NCBI GenBank assembly: GCA_040400875.1
Contig: JBBAPK010000007.1
Span: 1 to 64,000, forward strand
Direction of reading: 5' to 3'
DNA: 64,000 nt
Origin: PBB1 sp040400875
Lineage (GTDB): Bacteria > Pseudomonadota > Gammaproteobacteria > Burkholderiales > Burkholderiaceae_C
Part shown: in pieces, positions 50,411-59,955 of the stretch
How positions within the stretch are numbered: position 1 is the stretch's first letter
Layout: each line of letters begins with the position of its first letter
Program-made: the position numbers and the translations under genes
Notes under the pieces: generated by a model
The model's input: the letters and a program-made list of their open reading frames with translations, nothing else
What the model was told of the DNA's origin: nothing
Databases searched by the model: none

Positions 50411-51685
50411 TCAGGCCGCCGACGTCGACGCAGCGATGCGCCGGCGCTGGAGGCTGGAACCCACCGCGGCGGCCGACACCACGCTCAGCGCCATCGCGAG
50501 TGCCGAGCCATAGAACACGCCAGGCGGCCAGCCGTGGTCGAGCAAGGAGCCGAACAGCGGAGCGGCCAACGCAAAGCCGAGGTCGAGTGCCGAATACACC
50601 GTGCCGTAAACGCGGCCGGTGGCGCCCGGCGGCGCCGCACGCTTGATCAGCATGTCGCGCGACGGCATGGCAATGCCGACACCAAAGCCCGAAACCGCCA
50701 CCAGCACGACCGCCCACACGCCAGACACCACGCCCGTGCCCACCAGTGTCAGCAGGGCTGCCGAGGCCAGCAGGCACGGGCCGATGATGCGCTCGAGCCG
50801 CTCGCTGCGAGTCACCAAAAAGCCGCCGATCACGATGCCCACCGCGCCAAACAGCATGAAGCCGGTGACCACCAGCGAGGTGGTCGACAAAGGCAGCCCG
50901 GCGATGATCTGCAGTGCTGGGCTGCCAAAACTCTGGATGGCGCTGAGCGCAAAACTCGACCAAAGGAAAAACGAGAAACACAGCCACAACGTGGGCATGC
51001 GCAAGAACGCCATCGGGTGCTCGGCCACGGCGGCCGGAACTCCACGCGCCGCAGACAAAGGAACGTGCACCGCGTGACCCCGGCTGTCGTCGAGGGCATC
51101 TCGCTGCCACCACATCACCGCGAGCACCGTCAGCGCCAGGACAGACGCACCCACAGCGGCCACGCGCCAAGACTCGAATGCGGTAGCCAACCCGGTCAGG
51201 AACACCGGCGCCAAGGCCCAGCCGAGGTTGCCGGTGAGGCTGTGAACACTGAAGGCGTGACCCAGGCGCTTGAACGACACGCGGCGGTTCAAGATGGTGA
51301 AGTCGGCTGGATGGAAAGGCGCGTTGCCCAGACCCGCCAGCGCTGCGGCCAGCATCAGCCCGGCATAGCCCGTGGCCATCGACAGCGCCAGGCCCGACAG
51401 CGCAAAGCACACCATCGCGGCGAACAGCACCGGGCGCGCGCCGATGCGGTCGACCACGAAGCCGGCAGCGGCCTGTCCGCTGCCCGACACCACAAACAGC
51501 GTGGTCACCAGCAAGCCGAGTTCGGCGTAGCTGAAGCCGAAGTCGTGAACCAGCAGCGGAAACAGTGGGGGCAGCAACAGGTGAAAGAAGTGCGAGGTAC
51601 CGTGCACCAGACCGACCAGCGAAATCGTGCGAACGTCTTCCCGCAGGGAAGCTTCGTTGGCGTCAGTGGCAGCCGGTGTGTTCAT
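50411..51685 (-). CDS. Major facilitator superfamily transporter
   Basis: A 424-residue permease with about 12 hydrophobic segments. The A-type loop reads GFVVDRIGARPVL, and GLGNAPFHPADFTILNRRV and GFGVGIAMPSRDMLIKRAAP follow in the expected places. The opening GLVHGTSHFFHLLLPPLFPLL resembles fosmidomycin-resistance-type MFS carriers. The start is ATG 51685; a longer reading frame continues upstream antisense to other genes but has no membrane signal. Substrate unknown. Confidence 0.82.
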   Translation of the reverse strand: MNTPAATDANEASLREDVRTISLVGLVHGTSHFFHLLLPPLFPLLVHDFGFSYAELGLLVTTLFVVSGSGQAAAGFVVDRIGARPVLFAAMVCFALSGLALSMATGYAGLMLAAALAGLGNAPFHPADFTILNRRVSFKRLGHAFSVHSLTGNLGWALAPVFLTGLATAFESWRVAAVGASVLALTVLAVMWWQRDALDDSRGHAVHVPLSAARGVPAAVAEHPMAFLRMPTLWLCFSFFLWSSFALSAIQSFGSPALQIIAGLPLSTTSLVVTGFMLFGAVGIVIGGFLVTRSERLERIIGPCLLASAALLTLVGTGVVSGVWAVVLVAVSGFGVGIAMPSRDMLIKRAAPPGATGRVYGTVYSALDLGFALAAPLFGSLLDHGWPPGVFYGSALAMALSVVSAAAVGSSLQRRRIAASTSAA

Positions 51686-51766
51686 CAGGGGGTCGATTGT
51701 CGAACACCCAGCGCAGATAATCATCGGCGCGCCAAAGTCGCCAGATCCAGTCTTACAAGGAATCCC

Positions 51767-52219
51767 ATGAACCCGCTCAACCCTTTTGAACAACAAATCC
51801 TCGAAGCCTTCATGAAGGGCAATCAGCCTGAACTGGCCGTGCTGCGCAAGCAGATCGCCAAGCTGCAGGTGCGCAACCGCACCCACACCGGCATCGGCTG
51901 CTTCGTCGACTTCCAACTGCCCGCCACTGTGCCTCGCGTCACGCCGCTCGAGATGGCCTTTGGCGACGTGAACGTCGAAGTCGAAGGGGTCACGGCGCCG
52001 GTCTCGACCCTGCTGTACATCATTGGCGGCGCCATTCACTTTATGGAGATTAACGTCGACGAGGGCGACTGGCCCAAGGAGCCTGTGCTCACGCGGCTGA
52101 ACTACCTCAAGTCGATTCAAGTCGCCGACGGCGTCGACTTCTTGCCGACCGACGAGCGCGACCCGGCCGCCCTGGCGCATGCGCTGGCCGGTCGCAAGGG
52201 CCAGAAGCAGCCCGGCTGA
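51767..52219 (+). CDS. Conserved-looking hypothetical protein upstream of nadA
   Basis: A 150-residue soluble protein. AAGGAATCCC precedes the ATG at 51767. It contains ELAVLRKQIAKLQVRNRTHTGIGCFVDFQLP and a beta-rich middle (FGDVNVEVEGVTAPVSTLLYII). No signal peptide or membrane segment, and I do not recognise the family. It lies 22 bases before nadA in the same direction and may share its transcript. Confidence 0.7.
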   Translation: MNPLNPFEQQILEAFMKGNQPELAVLRKQIAKLQVRNRTHTGIGCFVDFQLPATVPRVTPLEMAFGDVNVEVEGVTAPVSTLLYIIGGAIHFMEINVDEGDWPKEPVLTRLNYLKSIQVADGVDFLPTDERDPAALAHALAGRKGQKQPG

Positions 52220-52241
52220 ATTCGCACGCGAGCTGCACCGC

Positions 52242-53348
52242 ATGGAAAGCACGCTGTTCGACTTCACGCGGCAAGACGCCAAGGGCGCGTGCAGCACCGA
52301 ACAGGCCTGGGCCAAGGTGCCGGCCGCCCTCACCCCGCCCGAGCGCACAGCCCTCAAGGCTCGCGCCGCTGAGCTGCTCAAGCAGCACAACGCGGTGCTG
52401 GTAGCGCACTACTACGTTGACGGCGACTTGCAGGATCTGGCGCTGGAGACTGGCGGCTGCGTGTCGGATTCGCTCGAGATGGCGCGCTTCGGCCGCGATC
52501 ACGCTGCGCACACGCTCGTGGTGGCCGGCGTGCGATTCATGGGCGAGAGCGCCAAGATCCTGAGCCACGAAAAACGCGTGCTGATGCCCGATCTGGACGC
52601 CACCTGCTCGCTCGATCTGGGCTGCCCGGCCGATGCGTTTGCCCAGTTCTGCGATGCGCATCCCGACCGCACGGTGGTGGTCTACGCCAACACCAGCGCG
52701 GCGGTGAAGGCGCGCGCCGACTGGATGGTGACCAGCTCGTGCGCGCTGGCCATCGTGCGGCACCTGAAAGATCAGGGAAAGAAGATCCTTTGGGCGCCCG
52801 ACCGCCATCTGGGTCGCTACATCCAGGACCAGACCGGCGCCGACATGCTGCTGTGGAACGGCGAGTGCATCGTGCACGACGAGTTCAAGGGCGTCGAGCT
52901 CGAGCTGCTCAAGGCGCAGCACCCCGACGCCGTGGTGCTCGTGCACCCCGAGTCGCCCGAGGCGGTGGTCAAGCTCGCCGACGTGGTGGGATCGACCACG
53001 CAACTGCTCAACGCGGTGACCTCGATGGACGCGCAGACCTTCATCGTGGCCACCGACAACGCGCTGATGCACCGCATGCGCCAGCTTGCGCCCACCAAGA
53101 CGCTGCTTGAAGCACCCACCGCGGGCGACAGCGCCACCTGCAAGAGCTGCGCGCACTGCCCCTGGATGGCCATGAACGCGCTGCAAGGCGTGATCGACTG
53201 CCTCGAAAAAGGCACCGGCGCCGTCGAGCTCGATGAAGCGGTGCGCGCTCGCGCCCAGGGCTGCATCGAGCGCATGCTGGACTTCGTGGCGGCGCACCCG
53301 GCGGCCGTGCGTCAGCCTGCTTTGGTGCCCCACATCGGCGCGGCCTGA
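52242..53348 (+). CDS. nadA: Quinolinate synthase
   Basis: A 368-residue [4Fe-4S] enzyme that condenses iminoaspartate with DHAP to quinolinate. Conserved cysteines lie in LETGGCVSDS, VTSSCAL and SCAHCPWMAMN, with HYYVDGDLQDLA near the N-terminus and VVYANTSAAVKA in the middle. ATG 52242 is chosen because homologues start near MESTLFDF. It is followed by nadC after 15 bases. Confidence 0.95.
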   Translation: MESTLFDFTRQDAKGACSTEQAWAKVPAALTPPERTALKARAAELLKQHNAVLVAHYYVDGDLQDLALETGGCVSDSLEMARFGRDHAAHTLVVAGVRFMGESAKILSHEKRVLMPDLDATCSLDLGCPADAFAQFCDAHPDRTVVVYANTSAAVKARADWMVTSSCALAIVRHLKDQGKKILWAPDRHLGRYIQDQTGADMLLWNGECIVHDEFKGVELELLKAQHPDAVVLVHPESPEAVVKLADVVGSTTQLLNAVTSMDAQTFIVATDNALMHRMRQLAPTKTLLEAPTAGDSATCKSCAHCPWMAMNALQGVIDCLEKGTGAVELDEAVRARAQGCIERMLDFVAAHPAAVRQPALVPHIGAA

Positions 53349-53363
53349 CCCGCTCACCCACCG

Positions 53364-54230
53364 ATGTTCCCGACCAACGAGAGCCTTGAGGCCGCGCTCG
53401 AGCGCAATGTGCGCGACGCGCTGATGGAAGACATCGGTGTGTGCGACTGGACCGCGCAGCTGGTGAGCGCAGGCCGGCGCGTGAACGCCCGCGTGCTGGT
53501 GCGCGAAGACGCCGTGCTGTGCGGGCGCGACTGGTTCGACGCCTGCATTGCCGCGCTCGACGCCACCGCGCGCATCGACTGGCACGTCATTGAGGGCGCA
53601 TGGATGGCCCCCGACACGCTGGTGTGCCACATCGAGGCCGATGCGCGCGCGCTGCTGTCGGCCGAGCGCCCTGCCCTCAACTTTTTGCAGTTGCTGTCGG
53701 GCACCGCCACGCTCACACGCCGCCACGTCGATGCGATTGCCGGTGCCAGCCCCAACCCGCGCGGCTGCGTGATCCTCGACACCCGCAAGACATTGCCGGG
53801 TTTGCGTCAGGCGCAAAAGTACGCGGTGCGCACTGGCGGCGGCAGCAATCAGCGCCTCGCCCTGTGGCACGGCATCCTGATCAAGGAAAACCACATCGCC
53901 GCCGCCGGTGGCGTGGCCGCCGCGCTGCGCAACGCGCAAGCACTGCAATCGGGCGTGGACATCCAGATCGAGGTCGAGTCGCTCGGCCAACTGACCGAGG
54001 CGCTCGGCGCGGGTGCCACCAGCGTGCTGCTCGACAACTTCGATTTGCCGCGCATGCGCGAGGCGGTGGCGCTCACGGCGCAGCGTGCCTTGCTTGAGGT
54101 CTCGGGCGGCGTGGCGCTGGACCAGGTGCGTGACATTGCCGCCACCGGCGTTGACCGCATCTCGATAGGCCGGCTGACCAAGGACGTGCGCGCCACCGAC
54201 TACTCGATGCGGGTGCTGTCGGCGTTCTGA
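53364..54230 (+). CDS. nadC: Nicotinate-nucleotide pyrophosphorylase (quinolinate phosphoribosyltransferase)
   Basis: A 288-residue enzyme that makes nicotinate mononucleotide from quinolinate and PRPP. EDIGVCDWTAQLV, ERPALNFLQLLSGTAT, ILDTRKTLPGLRQAQKYAVRTGGG (in parts) and VEVESLGQL-type segments (QIEVESLGQL) are all conserved, with the C-terminal GGVALDQVRDIAATGVDRIS phosphate site. Second gene of nadA-nadC. Confidence 0.96.
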   Translation: MFPTNESLEAALERNVRDALMEDIGVCDWTAQLVSAGRRVNARVLVREDAVLCGRDWFDACIAALDATARIDWHVIEGAWMAPDTLVCHIEADARALLSAERPALNFLQLLSGTATLTRRHVDAIAGASPNPRGCVILDTRKTLPGLRQAQKYAVRTGGGSNQRLALWHGILIKENHIAAAGGVAAALRNAQALQSGVDIQIEVESLGQLTEALGAGATSVLLDNFDLPRMREAVALTAQRALLEVSGGVALDQVRDIAATGVDRISIGRLTKDVRATDYSMRVLSAF

Positions 54231-54361
54231 GTCGGCTGCTGCGCTCAGTCTGGCGCTCGTCTGGGCCGGACTTCGGGTGCTGTTCGGGGTCTGAAACCTC
54301 GCACGGCGGGTCCACACTGCAGTACCAGCCGTGACCCACAGCGCAACCCACCGAGGCCCGC

Positions 54362-54640
54362 ATGTTCGAAACCATCCACAACCACCACGAACGCACGGTG
54401 CTCGATGCGGTGCTCGCGGCCGCGAGCGGCTTCGAGCACCTGAACAACCCACAAACACTGGCCGATGTGGCCTGTGTGGCACTCAATCGGCTGCCACCGC
54501 GCTACATCCGCCACGAGGTGGATTACTCGTTTTATCTGACCGAACGCGAGCGCGCCCAGAACGAAACCGCGATCAACGAGGCGGTGGCCTTCGCGTTCGA
54601 ATTCGTGCAAGCCAAGGTGGCCATGCGCGCGCGTCGCTGA
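54362..54640 (+). CDS. ComFB-like small protein
   Basis: A 92-residue protein. The pattern ERTVLDAVLAAA, DVACVALNRLPPRYIRHEVDYS and FYLTERERAQNE matches the late-competence ComFB family. Recent work describes ComFB-like proteins as cyclic dinucleotide binders, which I recall but cannot check here. It lies 131 bases after nadC and converges on nadB. It has no competence gene neighbour in this window. Confidence 0.7.
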   Translation: MFETIHNHHERTVLDAVLAAASGFEHLNNPQTLADVACVALNRLPPRYIRHEVDYSFYLTERERAQNETAINEAVAFAFEFVQAKVAMRARR

Positions 54641-54664
54641 CGGCAGCGCCCGCGCGCCGCAGCT

Positions 54665-56320
54665 TCAGGCGCTCAAGCCGTTGGTCTTGGGCTTCTTGCC
54701 GCTGCGCAGCGTGCGCATGAGCACCGTCGGAAAACTCACAGGCAGCGTGAATGGGTAGTCGCGGCTGTAATGCAGGCCACGGCTCTCATGCCGCATCGAC
54801 GCTGAGCGCACGATGAGCTCGGCGCAGTCGACCAGATTGCGCAACTCAAGCAGGTCGCGGTTGACGCGGAAGTTGGCGTAGTAGTCATCGATCTCGCTGC
54901 GCAGCAGCTTGATGCGGTGCAGCGCGCGCTCAAGCCGCTTGGTCGTGCGCACGATGCCCACGTAGTTCCACATCAGCAAGCGCAACTCGTCCCAGTTGTG
55001 GGCGATCACCACCTGCTCGTCGGCGTTTTCAACCTGGCTCTCGTCCCACGCCGGCGGCTTGGACTGGATGTCTGGCTCCAGGGTGCGGATGTGCTGGGCG
55101 CAGGTGCGCCCGAGCACCACGCACTCGAGCAGCGAGTTGCTGGCCAGCCGGTTGGCGCCGTGCAATCCCGTGTAGCTGGTTTCACCCACCGCATACAGGC
55201 CCGGTACATCGCAGCGCCCCTGCAGGTCGGTAACCACACCGCCACAGGTGTAGTGCGCCGCAGGCACCACCGGAATGGGCTGGCGTGCGATGTCGATGCC
55301 CAGCGCCAGGCAGCGCGCGTGGATGGTCGGAAAGTGTTCCTTGAGGAAGTCTTCGCCCAGGTGAGTGGCATCGAGCCACACATGGTCGAGGCCGTGCTTT
55401 TTCATCTCGAAGTCGATGGCGCGCGCCACGATGTCGCGCGGCGCAAGCTCAAGCCGCGCGTCGTGTGCGGCCATGAAGCGATCGCCAAAGCCAGCGCCGA
55501 TGCCAGGCAGTTTCAGGTGCGCGCCCTCGCCACGCAGCGCCTCGGTGATCAGAAAGCTGCGCTCTTGCGGGTGATACAGGCAAGTCGGGTGGAACTGGAT
55601 GAATTCCATGTTGGCAATGCGGCAACCCGCACGCCACGCCATCGCGATGCCGTCGCCGGTGGCGGTGTCGGGGTTGCTGGTGTAGCGATACACCTTGCCC
55701 ACACCGCCCGTGGCCAGCACCACCGCGCGAGATGCCAGCGTCTCCACACGCTGGCTGTCGATGTCGAGCGCATACACGCCGTAACAGCGGTTGGGCTCGT
55801 CGCGGCCCAGGTGGCGCGAGGTGATCACATCGACCGCCATCCAGCGCTCGCGCACCTCGATGTTGGGGTGGCGCTTGACCTCGTCGAGCAGCGCGTCGTG
55901 AATGGCCTTGCCGGTGGCGTCGGCAGCGTGCGCGATGCGGCGCACCGCATGGCCGCCTTCGCGGGTGAGGTGCAGGCCGAGCGGGCCGTCGGGGTCGGAC
56001 GAGAAGGGCACGCCATGGTCGACCAGCCAGCCCACCGCCTGGGCACTTTGCTCGGCGATGAAGCGCGCGGTGTGCTCGTCGACCAGACCCGCGCCGGCGT
56101 CTTGGGTGTCATTGACGTGCAGATCGACGCTGTCGTCACTGCCCAGCACGCCCACGATGCCTCCTTGCGCCCAAGCGGTGGCGGCCTCGCCGAGCGCACG
56201 TTTGGCCAGCACCACCACGCGGTGGTCGTCGGCCAGATTGAGGGCCACGGTCAGGCCGGCCAGCCCCGCACCGATGATGACCACGGGGGCCGCCGCCAAA
56301 GTCTTCTCAGACGCAGTCAT
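54665..56320 (-). CDS. nadB: L-aspartate oxidase
   Basis: A 551-residue flavoprotein that oxidises aspartate to iminoaspartate for NadA. The FAD loop is VVIIGAGLAGLTVALNLAD; EAATAWAQGGIVGVLG, EFIQFHPTCLYHP and GLYAVGETSYTGLHGANRLASNSLLECVV (in parts) follow, and a helical C-terminal domain carries HRIKLLRSEIDDYY. ATG 56320 is taken over an upstream TTG. It is convergent with nadC/comFB rather than in one operon with nadA, so the NAD genes form two transcripts facing each other. Confidence 0.95.
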   Translation of the reverse strand: MTASEKTLAAAPVVIIGAGLAGLTVALNLADDHRVVVLAKRALGEAATAWAQGGIVGVLGSDDSVDLHVNDTQDAGAGLVDEHTARFIAEQSAQAVGWLVDHGVPFSSDPDGPLGLHLTREGGHAVRRIAHAADATGKAIHDALLDEVKRHPNIEVRERWMAVDVITSRHLGRDEPNRCYGVYALDIDSQRVETLASRAVVLATGGVGKVYRYTSNPDTATGDGIAMAWRAGCRIANMEFIQFHPTCLYHPQERSFLITEALRGEGAHLKLPGIGAGFGDRFMAAHDARLELAPRDIVARAIDFEMKKHGLDHVWLDATHLGEDFLKEHFPTIHARCLALGIDIARQPIPVVPAAHYTCGGVVTDLQGRCDVPGLYAVGETSYTGLHGANRLASNSLLECVVLGRTCAQHIRTLEPDIQSKPPAWDESQVENADEQVVIAHNWDELRLLMWNYVGIVRTTKRLERALHRIKLLRSEIDDYYANFRVNRDLLELRNLVDCAELIVRSASMRHESRGLHYSRDYPFTLPVSFPTVLMRTLRSGKKPKTNGLSA

Positions 56321-56405
56321 GGCGCACAGCGACAACGCGCTGGGCGTTGGCTAGGGGGTCATTTTTCATCGACCGATTCTATCGACCACCCCCCGCCCCA
56401 TGAGC

Positions 56406-59006
56406 TCAGTGGACAACGCGATCGAACACGAACTCGCCGTCGCGGATATCGACCGGGATCACGTCCTTGGGCCCGAACTTGCCCTCGAGGATGAGCTTGG
56501 CCGCCGGGTTTTCGATGCGCTGCTGGATGGCGCGCTTGAGCGGACGCGCACCGAACACCGGATCGAAGCCGGCCTTGGCCAGCTCAGCCAGCGCCACGTC
56601 GGACACCTCGAGCTTCATCTCCATCTTCTCGAGCCTGGCTTCAAGCACCTTGAGCTGGATCCTGGCGATGGATTCGATGTGGCGATGGTCGAGTGCGTGA
56701 AACACCACCACCTCGTCAATGCGGTTGAGGAATTCGGGGCGGAAATGCTGCTTTACATCGACCCACACCGCCTCGCGAATCAGCTCGCTGTCCTGTCCGG
56801 CCATCTGCATGATCTGGTGCGAGCCGAGGTTGCTGGTCATCACGATGACGGTGTTCTTGAAGTCAACGGTGCGCCCCTGACCATCGGTCAGGCGACCATC
56901 GTCGAGCACTTGCAACAGCACGTTGAACACATCGGGGTGGGCCTTTTCGACCTCGTCGAGCAGCAGCACGCTGTAGGGCTTGCGGCGCACGGCTTCGGTC
57001 AGGTAGCCGCCCTCGTCATAGCCCACATAGCCTGGCGGCGCGCCGATCAGGCGGCTGACCGAATGCTTTTCCATGTATTCGCTCATGTCGATGCGGATCA
57101 GGTGATCCTCGCTGTCGAACAAGAAGCCGGCGAGCGCCTTGCACAGCTCGGTCTTGCCCACGCCGGTGGGGCCGAGAAACAGGAACGAGCCAGTCGGGCG
57201 GTTCGGATCGCTCAGGCCCGAGCGGGCGCGGCGGATCGAGTTGGCCACCGCGGTGATGGCTTCGTGCTGGCCGATCACTCGCTCGTGCAGCCGGCCTTCC
57301 ATTTGCAGCAGCTTTTCGCGCTCGCCTTGCATCAGCTTGGACACCGGGATGCCGGTGGTGCGCGCCACCACCTCGGCGATTTCTTCCACGCCCACCATGG
57401 TGCGCAGCAGCTGCGGCTTGCCGCTGGCCTTGCCAGCCTTGGCCTTGCCTTGTTCGGTCGACTGCGCCTCGGCGAGCTTTTTCTCGAGCTCGGGCAGCCG
57501 GCCGTACTGCAGCTCGGCGACCTTGTTGAAGTCGCCCTTGCGCTTGAGATCCTCGATCTGGAAGCGGATGCGGTCGATCTCTTCTTTCACATGCGCCGAA
57601 CCTTGCGCAGCGGCCTTCTCGGACTTCCAGATCTCGTCGAGGTCAGCCGCCTCGCGCTGCAGTTTGACTATTTCTTCTTCGATCAGGTCGAAGCGCTTTT
57701 GCGAAGCCTCGTCTTTTTCGCGGCGCACGGCTTCGCGCTCGATTTGCAGCTGGATCAGCCTGCGGTCGAGCTTGTCCATGGCCTCGGGCTTGGAGTCGAT
57801 CTCGATCTTGACCTTGGCCGCCGCCTCGTCGATCAGATCAATCGCCTTGTCGGGCAAAAAGCGGTCGGTGATGTAGCGGTGGCTGAGCTCGGCTGCAGCC
57901 ACGATGGCCGGGTCGGTAATCTCCACGCCGTGGTGAACCTCGTACTTTTCCTGCAGCCCGCGCAAGATGGCGATGGTGGCTTCGACCGTGGGCTCGCCCA
58001 CCAGGATCTTCTGGAAACGCCGCTCGAGCGCGGCGTCTTTTTCGACGTACTTGCGGTACTCGTTGAGCGTGGTCGCGCCGATGCAGTGCAGCTCGCCGCG
58101 CGCGAGCGCCGGCTTGAGCATGTTGCCCGCATCGATCGCGCCTTCGGCCTTGCCCGCCCCCACCATGGTGTGGATCTCGTCGATGAAGACGATGGTCTGG
58201 CCTTCGTCTTGCGCCACTTCTTTCAGCACCGACTTGAGTCGTTCCTCGAACTCGCCGCGAAACTTGGCACCGGCCAAAAGCAGCGCCATGTCGAGCACCA
58301 GCACGCGCTTGTTCTTGAGCGAATCGGGCACTTCGCCAGCGACGATGCGCTGCGCGAGGCCTTCGACGATGGCCGTCTTGCCCACGCCGGGCTCGCCGAT
58401 GAGCACCGGGTTGTTCTTGGTGCGACGCTGCAGCACCTGGATGGCGCGGCGGATCTCGTCGTCGCGGCCGATCACCGGATCGAGCTTGCCTTGGCGCGCG
58501 CGCTCGGTCAGATCGAGCGTGTACTTCTTGAGGGCCTCGCGCTGGCCTTCGCCCTCAGCGCTGTCCATCTTCTGGCCGCCACGCACCGCATCGATGGCGG
58601 TCTCGAGCGACTTGCGCGTGAGGCCGTGTTCCTTGACCAGCGGGCCGATCGGCGACTTGCTGTCGCATGCCGCCAGCAGGAACATCTCGCTGGCGATGAA
58701 CTGGTCGCCGCGCTTGAGCGATTCTTTCTCGCAGGCCGTCAGCAAGGCGCCCAGATCGCGACTGGTTTGCACCTGCTCGCCACCTTGCACCTGAGGCAGC
58801 TTTTGCAGTTCGGCCTCCAGCGCGCCTTGCAACTTGGCCGCGTTGACACCGGCGCGCGACAGCAGTGCCTTGGGGCCGTCGGCTTGCATCAGCATGGCCA
58901 GCAACAGGTGCACCGGCTCGACGTAGGGGTTGTCGCGGCCGTTGGCCATGCTCTGCGCGTCGGACAACGCCGACTGGAAGGTGGTGGTGAATTTATCGAG
59001 ACGCAT
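56406..59006 (-). CDS. clpB: ClpB disaggregase chaperone
   Basis: An 866-residue Hsp100 ATPase that works with DnaK to rescue aggregated proteins. The N domain covers about 1-145, and Walker A of the first AAA domain is GEPGVGKT (204-211). A coiled-coil middle domain is about 400-525, and the second Walker A GPTGVGKT is near residue 605. ATG 59006 (MRLDKFTT) follows GGAGGAAA; an earlier in-frame ATG would add 13 residues absent in the family. A sigma-32-like promoter lies just upstream. Confidence 0.97.
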   Translation of the reverse strand: MRLDKFTTTFQSALSDAQSMANGRDNPYVEPVHLLLAMLMQADGPKALLSRAGVNAAKLQGALEAELQKLPQVQGGEQVQTSRDLGALLTACEKESLKRGDQFIASEMFLLAACDSKSPIGPLVKEHGLTRKSLETAIDAVRGGQKMDSAEGEGQREALKKYTLDLTERARQGKLDPVIGRDDEIRRAIQVLQRRTKNNPVLIGEPGVGKTAIVEGLAQRIVAGEVPDSLKNKRVLVLDMALLLAGAKFRGEFEERLKSVLKEVAQDEGQTIVFIDEIHTMVGAGKAEGAIDAGNMLKPALARGELHCIGATTLNEYRKYVEKDAALERRFQKILVGEPTVEATIAILRGLQEKYEVHHGVEITDPAIVAAAELSHRYITDRFLPDKAIDLIDEAAAKVKIEIDSKPEAMDKLDRRLIQLQIEREAVRREKDEASQKRFDLIEEEIVKLQREAADLDEIWKSEKAAAQGSAHVKEEIDRIRFQIEDLKRKGDFNKVAELQYGRLPELEKKLAEAQSTEQGKAKAGKASGKPQLLRTMVGVEEIAEVVARTTGIPVSKLMQGEREKLLQMEGRLHERVIGQHEAITAVANSIRRARSGLSDPNRPTGSFLFLGPTGVGKTELCKALAGFLFDSEDHLIRIDMSEYMEKHSVSRLIGAPPGYVGYDEGGYLTEAVRRKPYSVLLLDEVEKAHPDVFNVLLQVLDDGRLTDGQGRTVDFKNTVIVMTSNLGSHQIMQMAGQDSELIREAVWVDVKQHFRPEFLNRIDEVVVFHALDHRHIESIARIQLKVLEARLEKMEMKLEVSDVALAELAKAGFDPVFGARPLKRAIQQRIENPAAKLILEGKFGPKDVIPVDIRDGEFVFDRVVH

Positions 59007-59031
59007 CGTGGATTTCCTCCGGTTGGGTCTC

Positions 59032-59059
59032 AGGTAGGGGGCCAAGGCCGCATTTCAAG
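59032..59059 (-). promoter_or_regulatory. Sigma-32-type heat-shock promoter of clpB
   Basis: On the minus strand CTTGAA (59059-59054), a 13-base spacer, then CCCCTACCT (59040-59032), close to the consensus CTTGAA-N13-17-CCCCATnT. It predicts a leader of about 20 bases before the clpB ATG. Confidence 0.65.
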
Positions 59060-59203
59060 GCATGGCGCGAGGCAGCGACTGAGGTGGATCCATTCAGCTT
59101 CGCCACCCGGCGGTACGTCGGCGTCGTGCGATGCCTGTCACGCGTGCCACCTTGTCGGTGCTGATCAAAGGCCAGGCCGCTCTTTGACGCGGCTTTGGCT
59201 CAC

Positions 59204-59947
59204 TCAGGAAATCCTGAGCACATGAACGCTCTGACTGATGGACTGCAAAGTCAACCCAGCGCGCTCGCAAAGGGTGGACAAACTGCGTCGAGAGTGAATG
59301 CTGATGTGCCCGTTGCGTGGCGATACGTACCACCAGGAAAAATCATGGCCGTCCATCAACTCGGTGCCGATGAGAACTGTCGACTCAGGTGATGCCTTCA
59401 AGTGACCCTTGAGCTGAACAAGCCACGCATATTGATCGCTGTGCGGCACATGCTCGATGACCTCGAATGAGGTGATCAGGTCGTAGTCAGTGTCGGTTTG
59501 GGCGCCGGGCTCATGGTAAGCATCGAGACTGTCGGCGCGAAACCCGAATCCGGTCAATTCCGCAGCAAAGAGGCCGCGACCGCCCCCGAAATCAAGCACC
59601 TTGAGGCTGTCTTTTTCACGCCAGAAAAGTGCTGCGACCATCGCTGCATTTCGTTGGGGGCGTTCTTCCAAGAATGGCGGATCACCGATGACGTAGTCGT
59701 CGTTGTAAACGTGCCGGATGAAATCTTCCGGGCCCCAGCCGTCAAAGGCCGCGCTGAACACGAAGCCGCAGGCCTCGCACAGGTGGTAAGCAATGGCCTG
59801 CCCATGGTCCTGGTACAGGCGCCGCCCGGCGAAAAAGTCACCGCCCGATATGCCGAAGTCCTTCTCGCCAAGGAACCTCAGGCTCGATCCACCACAGTTG
59901 CTGCACAGCGATGGCACGGCGTGATTCAGACACAGCGTCGGGTTCAT
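59204..59947 (-). CDS. Class I SAM-dependent methyltransferase with N-terminal zinc-ribbon-like part
   Basis: A 247-residue protein. Residues about 15-60 have two CxxC pairs (CSNC, CEAC) suggesting a zinc site. The SAM domain has VLDFGGGRGLFAAEL (motif I) and TSFEVIEHVPH. The arrangement resembles methyltransferases acting on sugars or small metabolites (for example NDP-sugar C-methyltransferases), but the substrate is unknown. It lies 8 bases after the stop of nothing on its strand and 9 bases before the MFS gene stop, so it may be the last gene of the operon upstream. Confidence 0.75.
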   Translation of the reverse strand: MNPTLCLNHAVPSLCSNCGGSSLRFLGEKDFGISGGDFFAGRRLYQDHGQAIAYHLCEACGFVFSAAFDGWGPEDFIRHVYNDDYVIGDPPFLEERPQRNAAMVAALFWREKDSLKVLDFGGGRGLFAAELTGFGFRADSLDAYHEPGAQTDTDYDLITSFEVIEHVPHSDQYAWLVQLKGHLKASPESTVLIGTELMDGHDFSWWYVSPRNGHISIHSRRSLSTLCERAGLTLQSISQSVHVLRIS

Positions 59948-59955
59948 GGTTTCAA

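Noticed and set aside
59203..59218. CTCAGGA-AA-TCCTGAG at the methyltransferase stop as a terminator
   Set aside because: Two-base loop and no T-run; it overlaps the stop codon and may be chance.
56400..59225. A 941-codon open frame antisense to clpB
   Set aside because: Same reason; the real gene is clpB with full Walker motifs.
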